Positions 7,985 to 16,588 of a DNA stretch of 64,000 nt are shown here, one piece after another. The notes below the pieces were generated by a model that saw nothing but the letters and a program-made list of their open reading frames with translations, was not told the DNA's origin and made no database searches. Source of the DNA: Pseudomonas sp. UBA4617 (lineage in GTDB: Bacteria; Pseudomonadota; Gammaproteobacteria; Pseudomonadales; Pseudomonadaceae); NCBI RefSeq assembly GCF_002386445.1, contig NZ_DGIR01000035.1, positions 62,001-126,000 on the forward strand, written 5' to 3'. The translations under genes and the position numbers were made by a program. The stretch's first letter is position 1; every line of letters starts with the position of its first letter.

Positions 7985-8582
7985 GTGCGGCCTCCAAGGC
8001 CTTGGCGGTAGTCGCCAGGCGTTGACCCAAGGCGCGGCACAGGGCGATTTCGTGCTGGTCCAGTTCGCGCTTGCCATCGGCCCCGGCATGATGACTGGCG
8101 CCATATGGCGTGCCGCCGCCGCGGGTTTCGAGCAATGCCGATTCGCTGTATGGCAGGCCCATGACCAGCATGCCGTGGTGCATCAGCGGCAGCATCATCG
8201 ACAGCAGGGTGGTTTCCTGGCCGCCATGCAGGCTGGCGGTGGAGGTGAACACGCCCGCCGGCTTGCCGACCAGCTCACCGCCCAGCCATAGGCTGCTGGT
8301 GCCATCCAGGAAGTACTTGAGCGGCGCCGCCATGTTGCCGAAGCGGGTCGGGCTACCCAGTACCAGCCCGGCGCAGTGGCGCAGGTCGTCCAGGGTGGCG
8401 TACAGCGCGCCACTGGGCGGGATGTCCGGGGCTACCGCTTCGCATTCGGTGGAAATCGCCGGCACCGTGCGCAGGCGAGCCTCCAGGCCGGCCAGCTCGA
8501 TGCCGCGGGCGATGTGCCTGGCCATCTCGCTGGTCGAACCATGGCGGCTGTAATACAGCACCAGGATATAGGGCGCGGTCAC
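7977..8582 (-). CDS. wrbA: WrbA-like NAD(P)H:quinone oxidoreductase
   Basis: This is a 201-residue flavodoxin-fold protein. The FMN phosphate loop is visible as YYSRHGSTSEMA (residues 10-21). A second flavin segment is GSPTRFGNMAAPLKYFLD and a third is STASLHGGQE. WrbA proteins reduce quinones by two electrons, limiting semiquinone radicals. The start is GTG at 8582, whose GTGA overlaps the TGA of arsC, implying translational coupling. It lies in the middle of a three-gene operon and overlaps the DUF2069 gene. Membership of the WrbA/KefF-like flavodoxins is clear; the exact substrate is inferred. Confidence 0.9.
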   Translation of the reverse strand: MTAPYILVLYYSRHGSTSEMARHIARGIELAGLEARLRTVPAISTECEAVAPDIPPSGALYATLDDLRHCAGLVLGSPTRFGNMAAPLKYFLDGTSSLWLGGELVGKPAGVFTSTASLHGGQETTLLSMMLPLMHHGMLVMGLPYSESALLETRGGGTPYGASHHAGADGKRELDQHEIALCRALGQRLATTAKALEAARG

Positions 8583-8932
8583 GGCAGGATCTCCAGCACT
8601 TTCTCCGGCGGACGGCCGACCACGGCCTTGTCACCGGCGACCAGGATCGGCCGCTCGATCAGCTTGGGGTGGCGGGCCATGGCCTCGATCAGTTGCGCGT
8701 CGGTCAGCGCCGGGTCGGCCAGGTTCAGGTCCTTGTATTCGTCTTCGCCGGTACGCAGCAACTGGCGCGGGCCGATACCCAGCTTGCCGAGCAGGGCCGC
8801 GAGGGTGGCGACGTCGGGCGGGGTGTCGAGGTAGCGCACGATGGTCGGTGCCAGGCCGCGGGCTTCGAGCAGTTCCAGTGCGCCGCGGGATTTCGAGCAG
8901 CGCGGGTTATGATAGAGCGTCAGGTCGGTCAT
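8579..8932 (-). CDS. arsC: Glutaredoxin-type arsenate reductase ArsC
   Basis: This 117-residue thioredoxin-fold protein has the catalytic cysteine in HNPRCSKSRGAL (about residues 8-19) and the arginines LLRTGEDEYK and LIERPILV of the glutaredoxin-dependent class. The length is typical. The start is the ATG at 8932; earlier in-frame codons lack similarity. It is the first gene of the arsC-wrbA-DUF2069 operon and is divergent from a TlpA-like lipoprotein gene. No arsB, arsR or arsH is nearby, so it is a stand-alone copy. It may act in arsenate reduction or as a general ArsC/YffB-like redox protein. Confidence 0.88.
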   Translation of the reverse strand: MTDLTLYHNPRCSKSRGALELLEARGLAPTIVRYLDTPPDVATLAALLGKLGIGPRQLLRTGEDEYKDLNLADPALTDAQLIEAMARHPKLIERPILVAGDKAVVGRPPEKVLEILP

Positions 8933-9017
8933 GTCGGGTCGCTTCCAGCAGGGTGTGGCGGCTATTCTAACCGCAGCGACTGACCATTTTGCTTGAAAAC
9001 TCGAGAAGGATTGACCC

Positions 9018-9482
9018 ATGGCAAGGCGTCTGGCAGCAGTACTGGCCATCACCGCGAGCCTGTTGCTCGGTGGTTGCGGTGCCGATTATGGCGTGGACCA
9101 GCACGGTAATACGGTTAAGGCCGAACAGCTCGACGGGCACTGGCTGGTGCTCAACTACTGGGCCGAATGGTGCGGGCCGTGCCGTACCGAAATCCCGCAA
9201 CTGAACGCGGCGGCCAAGCAATGGGCGGGCGACGGCATCAAGGTGGTGGGGGTGAATTTCGACGGCTTGCAGGGGCAGGACCTGAAGCAGGCTAGCGAAA
9301 CCTTGGGCATCGATTTCACCGTGCTGGCCCAGGACCCGGCCGAGCGTTATGACCTGCCGCGCAGCGAGGCGCTGCCGGTCACCTATATCATCGATGACCA
9401 GGGCAACGTGCGTGAGCAGTTGTTGGGTGAGCAGACGCTCGAAGGGCTACAGGCCAGGATCAAGGCCCTGAAGGGCGCCTGA
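9018..9482 (+). CDS. TlpA-like thioredoxin lipoprotein
   Basis: This 154-residue protein has a lipoprotein signal (LLLGGC, lipidated Cys20) and a thioredoxin fold with the active site W-C52-G-P-C55. The cis-proline loop is visible as ALPVTYIID. TlpA/ResA-like proteins reduce disulfides outside the cytoplasm, for example in cytochrome c maturation. No cytochrome genes are adjacent, so the client is unknown. AAGGA ends 9 bases before the ATG at 9018. It is divergent from arsC with 85 bases between starts and ends at a GC-rich hairpin. Confidence 0.9.
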   Translation: MARRLAAVLAITASLLLGGCGADYGVDQHGNTVKAEQLDGHWLVLNYWAEWCGPCRTEIPQLNAAAKQWAGDGIKVVGVNFDGLQGQDLKQASETLGIDFTVLAQDPAERYDLPRSEALPVTYIIDDQGNVREQLLGEQTLEGLQARIKALKGA

Positions 9483-9487
9483 TGTAC

Positions 9488-9510
9488 CCGGGGCCGCAAA
9501 GCGGCCCCGG
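9488..9510. terminator. Intergenic hairpin, copy 2 of GGGGCCGC-AAA-GCGGCCCC
   Basis: A perfect 10-bp stem CCGGGGCCGC / GCGGCCCCGG closes an AAA loop between the convergent TlpA-like and META-domain genes. Its 19-base core is identical to the element at 7548-7566. No T tract follows on either strand. Confidence 0.6.
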
Positions 9511-9516
9511 CAGTCC

Positions 9517-9921
9517 TCAGCCTTCTTCAGGCCAGAAGCGCAGCGGCTTGCCCTCGGCCGGCCAGAAACGCATCTGCTCGATCGGCGACACGTCCCAGCG
9601 TTGCACGGTTTCCAGCGCCTGCAAGAAGCGTTTTTCCTGCTCCATCAAGGCCGGCGCGCACAGTTTGCGGGTCTTGCCGACCTTGCCGAAGCTCAGGTGC
9701 TCGCCCTCCAGCGTGTATGGTGCAAACCAATGGTTGCAACCCGCGTTGCCATAGGCACGGCCATCGCTGGCCAGGGTCAGGGTCAGGTGGCTGTAATCGA
9801 CCAGCGGCCGTTCGCCAATCCACTCCAGAACATAGCTGCGCTCCTGCTGCAGCCTGGCAGGTTCGGCGGCGCAGCCCAGCAGGCCGGAGGCAATCAGCAC
9901 GCCGGTCAGCAGATTCTTCAC
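9517..9921 (-). CDS. META/HslJ-domain lipoprotein
   Basis: This is a 134-residue protein with a lipoprotein signal ending LLGC. It has a META domain, the HslJ-like fold, seen as LTLTLASDGRAYGNAGCNHWFAPY followed by the LSFGKVGKTRKLC segment. The start is GTG at 9921, whose GTGA overlaps the stop of the preceding gene, so translation is coupled. The long frame upstream belongs to no recognised protein. META-domain proteins are envelope proteins linked to heat shock or stress; a specific activity is not known. It is the last gene of the ldhA operon and faces the TlpA-like gene across a hairpin. Confidence 0.85.
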   Translation of the reverse strand: MKNLLTGVLIASGLLGCAAEPARLQQERSYVLEWIGERPLVDYSHLTLTLASDGRAYGNAGCNHWFAPYTLEGEHLSFGKVGKTRKLCAPALMEQEKRFLQALETVQRWDVSPIEQMRFWPAEGKPLRFWPEEG

Positions 9922-10355
9922 TCGGCGCTCTCCTGGCAACGCGGGCACAGGTGTTTTTCGCCACGGCAGGCCCAACCCAGCTCGGCAATACGTGCACTGG
10001 CGGCAGGCTGGCGGGCTTTCTTGCCCAGCTTGGCATCCACTGCAAACTCGAACTCGAGCACGGCGTCGCAGCTGTCGCAGGCGACCTGCCAGGCAAGGAT
10101 TTCCAGCTCGTTGAATACCGGGCCACTGGCCACGGCAACCCACTGGCCGCGCGGGTTGATCAGGTGACGCACGCTCTCCACGGTCAGGCGCATCGACAGG
10201 TCCTTGCTGCCCTTGAGAGTGACCAGCAGGGTATCGCCTTTGTGCATCGAACCACCGTTGCCGGTGACCTGATAACGGCCCGGCACCAGGGCGCGGCACT
10301 CGATCAGGGTGTGTTGCGGGTTGAAAAGGGTGTAACGGAAATCGTGCTCGACCAT
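9918..10355 (-). CDS. Conserved hypothetical protein with two CxxC pairs
   Basis: This is a 145-residue protein that I do not recognise. The N-terminal half looks like a small beta domain (VEHDFRYTLFNPQHTLIECR, a charged middle with GSMHKGDTLLVTLKG). The C-terminal half contains CDSC near residue 94 and CPRC near residue 139, probably a zinc ribbon. There is no signal peptide or membrane segment, so it is likely cytoplasmic. GGAGG precedes the ATG at 10355. It sits 31 bases downstream of ldhA and overlaps the META-domain lipoprotein gene by four bases, implying a three-gene operon with ldhA. Confidence 0.75.
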   Translation of the reverse strand: MVEHDFRYTLFNPQHTLIECRALVPGRYQVTGNGGSMHKGDTLLVTLKGSKDLSMRLTVESVRHLINPRGQWVAVASGPVFNELEILAWQVACDSCDAVLEFEFAVDAKLGKKARQPAASARIAELGWACRGEKHLCPRCQESAE

Positions 10356-10386
10356 GGGTCCTCCAGAAATGCCGCGTATCCTAGCA

Positions 10387-11376
10387 CTAACCCATCACCA
10401 GATTCTGTGGTTTGCCTGCCGCCCAGCGGTCGATGTTGTCCAGTGTGGTCGCAGCGATGGCATCCAGGGCTTCACGGGTCAGGAAGGCCTGGTGAGCCGT
10501 GACGATCACGTTGGGGAAGGTCAGCAGGCGGGCCAGTACGTCGTCCTGTAGCGGCAGGTCGGAGCGGTCCTCGAAGAACAGCTGGGCCTCTTCCTCATAG
10601 ACGTCCAGGCCCAGGTAGCCGAGCTGGCCGCTCTTGAGTGCGTCGATCAGTGCCGGGGTGTCGACCAGCGCGCCGCGACCGGTGTTGATCAGCATGGCGC
10701 CGGGTTGCAGCCGGGCCAGGCTGTGCGCATTGATCAGGTGGCGGGTGTGCTCGTTCAACGGGCAGTGCAGGCTGATGATACGGGCTTCGCGCAGCAGCTC
10801 GGCCAACGGCAGGTAGCGCGCGCCCAGCGCTAGCAACTCTGGGTTGGGATGAGGGTCGTAGGCCAGCAGCTGGCAGCCGAAACCGGCCATGATGCGGGCG
10901 AAGGCGGAACCGATCTGGCCGGTGCCGACTACGCCGACGGTCTTGCCGTGCAGGTCGAAGCCGGTCAGCCCGTGCAAGGTGAAATCACCTTCGCGGGTAC
11001 GGTTGTAGGCTCGGTGCAGGCGCCGGTTGAGGGCCAGGATCAGCGCAACGGCATGTTCCGCCACGGCATGCGGCGAGTAGGCCGGCACGCGCACCACGGT
11101 CAGGCCCAGGCGCCGGGCGGCGGCCAGGTCGACATGGTTGTAGCCGGCCGAGCGCAAGGCGATCAGGCGCGTGCCGCCGGCGGCCAGGCGCTGCAGAACC
11201 TGGGCGTCGAGCTCGTCATTGATGAAGGCGCAGACCACCTCGTAGCCCTCGGCCAGGGCCGCGGTGTCGAGGGTCAGGCGGGCAGGCTGGAAATGCAGGT
11301 CCACGCTGGTGCCGCTGGCGGCCTGGCTGAAGCTTTCCTGGTCGTAGTGCTGGCTGCTGAACAACAGGGCGTGCAT
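10387..11376 (-). CDS. ldhA: Fermentative D-lactate dehydrogenase
   Basis: This is a 329-residue D-2-hydroxyacid dehydrogenase, NAD-dependent, interconverting pyruvate and D-lactate. The nucleotide-binding motif is VGVVGTGQIGSAFA around residue 147. The catalytic set is R in NTGRGALVDT, E in DVYEEEA and H in VTAHQAFLT. The start is the ATG at 11376 after GAGGAG. The gene lies 48 bases downstream of gacS on the same strand, the ldhA-gacS order being common in Pseudomonas, and two small genes follow it. It may be read both from its own promoter and through gacS. Confidence 0.92.
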   Translation of the reverse strand: MHALLFSSQHYDQESFSQAASGTSVDLHFQPARLTLDTAALAEGYEVVCAFINDELDAQVLQRLAAGGTRLIALRSAGYNHVDLAAARRLGLTVVRVPAYSPHAVAEHAVALILALNRRLHRAYNRTREGDFTLHGLTGFDLHGKTVGVVGTGQIGSAFARIMAGFGCQLLAYDPHPNPELLALGARYLPLAELLREARIISLHCPLNEHTRHLINAHSLARLQPGAMLINTGRGALVDTPALIDALKSGQLGYLGLDVYEEEAQLFFEDRSDLPLQDDVLARLLTFPNVIVTAHQAFLTREALDAIAATTLDNIDRWAAGKPQNLVMG

Positions 11377-11424
11377 GGTAATGCTCCTCAAGATTCACTC
11401 GGCTGCGGCCCCAGGCCGCTCTGC

Positions 11425-14181
11425 TCAGGCGCTCAATCTGGCCTGGACAGCCAGGCGGTCGATGGCAGCATCCAGTTCATCCAGCGCCTGCTGCGCCTGG
11501 GGGTGTTCCTGCTTGAGCAAGGTCTCGCTGCGTTGGCACGCGGCGCGCAGCTGCGGGACACCGCAGTAGCGCGAGGCGCCGTTCAGCCGGTGCACCTGCT
11601 CGATCAGCGTGGTGCGGTCGTCGGCCTCGCGGGCGGCGCGTATGGCTTCGCGGTCAGCCTCCAGCGAGGCCAGCAGCATGCTCAGCATGTCGGCCGCCAG
11701 GTCCGCCTTGCCGGCGGCCAGGCGCAGGCCTTCTTCGGGGTCGAGCACTTGCAGTTCATCGCCGCTGGCCAGTTGTTCGGTCAGGCGCTCCTGCCGTGGC
11801 GTGCCCAGGCTCAGCCCGGTCCATTTCATCACCACCTGGGCCAGTTGCCGTTCGCTGATCGGTTTGGTCAGGTAGTCGTCCATGCCGCCATGCAGCAACG
11901 CACGTTTCTCGTTGGCCATGGCGTGGGCGGTGAGGGCGACGATCGGTAGCGGGTTGCCGCTCTGGGTGTTTTCCCACAGGCGGATCTGCTCGGTGCAGGC
12001 GCGGCCGTCCATGCCGGGCATCTGCACGTCCATCAGCACCAGGTCGAAGGGCTCGTTCTGCACTGCCTGCACCGCAGCATAGCCGTTGTCGACGGCCAGC
12101 ACTTCGGCCCCCAGGTCTTCAAGCAGGGTCTGCACCAGCAGCAGGTTGGCGGCATTGTCGTCGACACAGAGGATCTTCGGCTGGCGTTGTCCGTTGACGC
12201 TGTTCGCCTCGCCCAGGGGACGGCGCGGTTGCACCAGCTCCAGCAACAGACGCCGCAGTTTGCGGGTGCAAGTCGGCTTGGACAGCAGTTGGCCATGACC
12301 GTTGGGCAGGTAGGGATGATACAGCGCCTGCTCGGTAGTCGGGCACAGCACCACGCACTGGCAATGGTAACGTTCCAGCTGCTGGTGGTAATGGCCCAGC
12401 TGTTCGGGCGACAGGTTGCCCAGGTTGGCCCCGAGCACGGCGAACTCGAATGGCTGGCCGGCCTGGCTGGCGGCCTGTACGCCCTGCAGCAACTGGGCAT
12501 AGGAGGTGAACAGGCTGACGCTGAGCCCGCAGTCTTCCAGCTGGTGTTCCAGCGCCTGGCGGGCCAGTTCGTGACCATCGACAATGGCTGCGCGGCGGCC
12601 CAGCAGCGGTTGCAGTGGCGGCTCCTGGAGATCGTCGTGGGCCTTGGGCAGGTTGAGGCTGATCCAGAACTGCGAACCTTCGCCCGGGGTGCTGTCGACG
12701 CCGATCTCGCCGCCCATCTGCTCGATCAGACGCTTGGAAATCACCAGGCCCAGGCCGGTGCCGCCGGGCTGGCGAGCCAACGAGTTGTCGGCCTGGCTGA
12801 ACGCCTGGAACAGCGTGCGCACATCCTGGGGCGACAGGCCGATACCAGTGTCCTGCACGCTGATGCGCAACTGTGCGCTGTCTTCGTGCTCGTCTTCGAG
12901 CATGGCGCGCACGACGATGGTGCCCTCGCGGGTGAACTTGATGGCGTTGCTGACCAGGTTGGTGAGGATCTGCTTGAGCCGCAGCGGATCGCCGATCAGC
13001 GACGACGGGGTGTCGCGGTAGATCAGGCTGAGCAGCTCCAGCTGCTTGGCATGGGCAGCCGGGGCGAGGATGGTCAGGGTGTCCTGGACCAGGTCCCGCA
13101 GGTTGAACGGGATGCTGTCGAGCACCAGCTTGCCGGCCTCGATCTTGGAGAAGTCGAGGATCTCGTTGATGATACCCAGCAGGTTGTCGGCGGATTTCTC
13201 GATGGTGCCCAGGTAGTCCAGCTGACGCGGGGTCAGTTCGCTTTTCTGCAGCAGGTGGGTAAAGCCGAGGATGCCGTTGAGCGGGGTGCGGATTTCATGG
13301 CTCATGTTGGCCAGGAATTCCGACTTTATGCGGCTGGCCTCCAGAGCCTCCTTGCGCGCCATGTCCAGCTCGATGTTCTGGATCTCGATGGTTTCAAGGT
13401 TCTGGCGCACGTCCTCGGTGGCCTGGTCGATGCTGTGCTGCAGTTCTTCATGGGCATTGTGCAGGGTTTCAGCCATACGGTTGATGCCGCGCGCCAGTTC
13501 GTCCAGCTCATGGCTGCCCATGGTCGGCAGGCGTTCTTCCAGATGGCCGTCCTTGAGCTGGTTGACCGCGTGCTTGATGCGCTCGATGGGATCGTTGATG
13601 GTACGGCTCATGCGCAGCGCCAGCAGACCGCTGAGCACCAGGCAGGCGAGGATCAGCAACAGGCTGGTGAACAGGTTGCGGTAGCCGCGCAGTAGCGTGC
13701 CGTCGTGGGACAGCTCGATCTCGACCCAGCCCAGCAGGCGTTCGGCTTCGGCCGGCACGGCGTCGGTCGCCAGGTCGCGATGGTGGCCGAACACCGGCAT
13801 CAGGTAGCGCGTGGCGTCATTGCCGCTGCGCTGCAGCAGTTGCATGCCGGTGCCGCCGCTTGGCGGCTGGTTGAGCATGCTCGGGCCGGCGTGGGCCAGG
13901 CGTGTGCGGTCCGGGGCCAGGAAGGCGACGGCGCGCACATCGGCTTGCTCCAGGGTCTGTGCGGCGATGCGCTCCAGTTGCGCCGGTGCCAGCCTGGCCA
14001 TGGCGGGTGCAGCCAGCGGTGCCAGTTGTTCGGCAATCATCTTGCCGCGTTGCAGCAACTGGGTGCGCAGGTCGTTTTGCTGCAGCCAGGTGAAGTAGCC
14101 GCCCAGCACCAGCGCCATCAGACTGGCTGGCAGCAGGGCCAGCAGCAGGACCCGGCTGCGTATTCCCAAGCGATCGAGCAC
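11425..14181 (-). CDS. gacS: Hybrid sensor kinase GacS
   Basis: This is a 918-residue tripartite hybrid kinase. A first membrane helix lies at 12-31, a periplasmic sensor region at about 35-165 and a second helix at 168-190. HAMP follows at about 190-245. The histidine kinase has H295 in NMSHEIRTP, and N, G1 and G2 boxes in TNLVSNAIKF, DTGIGLS and GGTGLGL. A receiver with phospho-acceptor D718 (LVLMDVQMPG) and a C-terminal HPt domain with H864 (QVHRLNGAS) complete it. GacS phosphorylates GacA, driving the small RNAs that titrate RsmA and so controlling secondary metabolism and biofilm. The start is GTG at 14181, five bases after AGGAGG. It is divergent from the PirR-like gene. No truncation is visible. 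Confidence 0.95.
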   Translation of the reverse strand: MLDRLGIRSRVLLLALLPASLMALVLGGYFTWLQQNDLRTQLLQRGKMIAEQLAPLAAPAMARLAPAQLERIAAQTLEQADVRAVAFLAPDRTRLAHAGPSMLNQPPSGGTGMQLLQRSGNDATRYLMPVFGHHRDLATDAVPAEAERLLGWVEIELSHDGTLLRGYRNLFTSLLLILACLVLSGLLALRMSRTINDPIERIKHAVNQLKDGHLEERLPTMGSHELDELARGINRMAETLHNAHEELQHSIDQATEDVRQNLETIEIQNIELDMARKEALEASRIKSEFLANMSHEIRTPLNGILGFTHLLQKSELTPRQLDYLGTIEKSADNLLGIINEILDFSKIEAGKLVLDSIPFNLRDLVQDTLTILAPAAHAKQLELLSLIYRDTPSSLIGDPLRLKQILTNLVSNAIKFTREGTIVVRAMLEDEHEDSAQLRISVQDTGIGLSPQDVRTLFQAFSQADNSLARQPGGTGLGLVISKRLIEQMGGEIGVDSTPGEGSQFWISLNLPKAHDDLQEPPLQPLLGRRAAIVDGHELARQALEHQLEDCGLSVSLFTSYAQLLQGVQAASQAGQPFEFAVLGANLGNLSPEQLGHYHQQLERYHCQCVVLCPTTEQALYHPYLPNGHGQLLSKPTCTRKLRRLLLELVQPRRPLGEANSVNGQRQPKILCVDDNAANLLLVQTLLEDLGAEVLAVDNGYAAVQAVQNEPFDLVLMDVQMPGMDGRACTEQIRLWENTQSGNPLPIVALTAHAMANEKRALLHGGMDDYLTKPISERQLAQVVMKWTGLSLGTPRQERLTEQLASGDELQVLDPEEGLRLAAGKADLAADMLSMLLASLEADREAIRAAREADDRTTLIEQVHRLNGASRYCGVPQLRAACQRSETLLKQEHPQAQQALDELDAAIDRLAVQARLSA

Positions 14182-14374
14182 ACTCGCCTCCTGTCATGTG
14201 CCTGGACGCCGTCAAGCGATGACGGCCAAGGCGGGAAGTTACTCCGCCTGCGGCAGCATTGCACCTCTTTAGTCGGTGTTTCATGCCAGTTGCCGCGCAT
14301 TGGTCGCAGCGCGGTTGCCCGGCGGGCGGCGGATGCTCGATAATTGCGCAATTGAGAATGCATGGCAGTTGCCA

Positions 14375-15094
14375 ATGAATCCCGAAGCTTTTCACAACTG
14401 CAATATCCTCGCTATCGAGGATGACCCGGTGCTGGGTGCCTACCTGCACGAAACGCTGCAATGCGGCGGCTTCCAGGTGACCTGGTGCCGCAATGGCCTG
14501 GAGGGCCTGGAAACAGCAGGGCGTCACGCCTTCGATGTGGTGCTGCTGGACATCCTGCTGCCCGGGCTCAATGGCCTGGATGCCTTGGCGCAGTTGCGCA
14601 AACGCAGCGCCACGCCGGTAATCCTGATGTCGGCACTGGGGGCCGAGGCCGACCGCATCAACGGTTTCCAGCGCGGCGCCGATGACTACCTGCCCAAGCC
14701 GTTCAGCATGGCCGAACTGCAGGTGCGCATCGAGGCGATCCTGCGCCGGGTCGCCCTCGAACGGCGCCACCGCGCCCCGCAGGCGCAGCCCGCCAGTGGT
14801 GAATTGCACTACGACGAAGGCCTGTGCGATGTACGCCTGGAGGGCCGCCTGGCTGGCCTCACGCCCAGCGAATATCGTCTGCTCGACATCCTCAACCGCA
14901 ACCCCGACGAGGTGTTGAGCAAGCCGTTCCTGTACCAGCAGGTCCTGCAACGGGGCTATTCGCGGCATGACCGCAGCCTGGACATGCATGTCAGCCAGAT
15001 CCGCCGCAAGCTCAAGGCCATCGGTTATCACGCACGGCAGGTCCGTACCGTGTGGGGCAAGGGCTATGTGCTCAGCGCCAGCGAGGCGCAGTGA
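14375..15094 (+). CDS. OmpR-type response regulator, PirR-like
   Basis: This is a 239-residue response regulator. The receiver has acidic residues in AIEDDPV, a phospho-acceptor aspartate in VVLLDILLPGLNG and a lysine in DYLPKPFS. A winged-helix DNA-binding domain (about 135-235) has LAGLTPSEYRLLDIL and the terminal VRTVWGKGYVLS. The start is the ATG at 14375. It is followed after three bases by its cognate kinase. In P. aeruginosa the pair between gacS and cysM is PirR-PirS, which controls the enterobactin receptor PirA. The position here matches, but the pirA gene that lies next to that pair there is absent from this gap, so the target is uncertain. Confidence 0.88.
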   Translation: MNPEAFHNCNILAIEDDPVLGAYLHETLQCGGFQVTWCRNGLEGLETAGRHAFDVVLLDILLPGLNGLDALAQLRKRSATPVILMSALGAEADRINGFQRGADDYLPKPFSMAELQVRIEAILRRVALERRHRAPQAQPASGELHYDEGLCDVRLEGRLAGLTPSEYRLLDILNRNPDEVLSKPFLYQQVLQRGYSRHDRSLDMHVSQIRRKLKAIGYHARQVRTVWGKGYVLSASEAQ

Positions 15095-15097
15095 GCC

Positions 15098-16501
15098 ATG
15101 CTCGACCGTCATTCGTTGTTCTGGAAACTGGCCATCCTGCTAGTGGGCTTCTGCCTGCTGATGATCGGCCTCAGCTACACCTGGGGGCGGCACATGGAAA
15201 CCCAGGACGCCTTTCTTTCGGCACCGGCGCAGCAGGTGTTGCGTGGTTATGCCAGCGAGGCCGAGCAGGCCTGGCGCAGCGGCGGGCGGGCAGGGCTGGA
15301 CCGTTGGGTGGCAACGATGCGCCAGCGCGAACGTGGCTGGGTTGGCGTTTTCGACCTCAACCTGCGGCCACTTGACAGCGCCAGCCTCGACCCGCAGATC
15401 ATGCAGCGCTTGACCCGCCTGCGCGGCGTCGACTGGCCGATGAGTCAGCGCACCGTGGGTCAGCCATGGCTGCGCATACCGTTTCCGGGGGCAGCGGAGC
15501 AGGGCTTGCTGGTGATCGAACTGCCGCAGCGCTTCAACCCCGGCCAGCACCGGCTGTTATGGCGGGTCGTCACCAACGGCATCATCCCTGGTTTGTTCAC
15601 CCTGCTGCTGTGCGTAGGTCTTTACCGCATGCTGATCGTGCCGTTGAACCAGTTGCGCGAGCAGGCCAACGCCTGGCGCGCCGACCAGCTGTCGGCGCGC
15701 CTCGACTCGCGTACCATCGCCCGGCACGACGAACTGGGCGAGCTGGCCCGCGCCTTCGACCAGATGGCCGAGCGCCTGCAAGGCACCGTGGCCATGCAGC
15801 AGCAATTGCTGCGCGACCTGTCCCATGAAATGCGCACGCCGCTCAGCCGGTTGCGCGTGGCCTGCGACGGTGAAACCGACCTGCCGCGCCTGCGCGAACG
15901 CCTGTCGCGAGAGTTGGCCTGCATGCAGCAACTGGTCGAGGATACCCTGCAACTGGCCTGGCAAGACGCCGAGCGTGCGCCGCTGAACCTGGAGCCGATC
16001 GAGATTCACGCCTTGTGGGACTTGTTGGCCGAGAACGCCAGCTACGAGAGCGGCTGGTCGCTGGCGCGGCTGCGCTGTGAGGTGCCGGCCGACTGCTGGG
16101 TGCGGGGCAACCTCAATCATCTTGCCCAGGCGCTGGAGAACCTTTTACGCAATGCCATCCGGCATTCACCGGCCGAGGGTGTGGTGCGCTTGGGCGGGCA
16201 GCGTGACGGCAGCTATTGGCGGCTGTGGCTGGAGGATGAAGGTGGCGGCGTAGGTGACGAGGACCTGGAGCGGATCTTTGCGCCGTTCTCGCGGCTGGAC
16301 GGCTCACGGCCCGGGGATGGGGGCTTCGGCCTGGGGTTGAGCATCGCCCGCAGTGCCATTCAGCGCCAGGGCGGCACCTTGTGGGCAGAAAACGGTAAAC
16401 GCGGGCTGCGGTTGTGGATGCGCTTGCCCTTATATGCAGAGGACACCCAACAGGCAAAGCTGCCCTGCAGGACAACCACAACAGGCACATATAGCTTGTA
16501 G
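15098..16501 (+). CDS. Two-component sensor histidine kinase, PirS-like
   Basis: This is a 467-residue classical sensor kinase. A membrane helix lies at about 8-28, a periplasmic domain at about 30-165 and a second helix at about 170-190. HAMP follows, then a HisKA domain with the phospho-histidine in LLRDLSHEMRTPLSRL. The HATPase_c domain has the N box ALENLLRNAIRHS and glycine boxes DEGGGVGD and GFGLGLSI. It is the partner of the response regulator three bases upstream. By synteny it corresponds to PirS of P. aeruginosa, whose family senses iron or siderophore-related signals. The ligand here is unknown. Confidence 0.88.
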   Translation: MLDRHSLFWKLAILLVGFCLLMIGLSYTWGRHMETQDAFLSAPAQQVLRGYASEAEQAWRSGGRAGLDRWVATMRQRERGWVGVFDLNLRPLDSASLDPQIMQRLTRLRGVDWPMSQRTVGQPWLRIPFPGAAEQGLLVIELPQRFNPGQHRLLWRVVTNGIIPGLFTLLLCVGLYRMLIVPLNQLREQANAWRADQLSARLDSRTIARHDELGELARAFDQMAERLQGTVAMQQQLLRDLSHEMRTPLSRLRVACDGETDLPRLRERLSRELACMQQLVEDTLQLAWQDAERAPLNLEPIEIHALWDLLAENASYESGWSLARLRCEVPADCWVRGNLNHLAQALENLLRNAIRHSPAEGVVRLGGQRDGSYWRLWLEDEGGGVGDEDLERIFAPFSRLDGSRPGDGGFGLGLSIARSAIQRQGGTLWAENGKRGLRLWMRLPLYAEDTQQAKLPCRTTTTGTYSL

Positions 16502-16507
16502 CTATAT
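16489..16507. promoter_or_regulatory. 8-bp inverted repeat at the end of the PirS-like gene
   Basis: ATATAGCT at 16489-16496 is exactly complementary to AGCTATAT at 16500-16507 around a TGT centre, spanning the kinase stop codon. It is AT-rich, unlike its surroundings, and lies 81 bases before cysM. It may be an operator or a weak terminator; no T tract follows. Confidence 0.35.
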
Positions 16508-16588
16508 TCATCACAGATTGCGTGATATGGCCGCGCAGGGTTTGCCGGTATGATAGGCGCCCCTGCCGTCCGGATTGTGAAATACGCC

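Noticed and set aside
12187..13695. A 502-codon plus-strand frame opposite gacS
   Set aside because: GacS on the minus strand is complete with all catalytic residues, and the plus frame is a compositional shadow.
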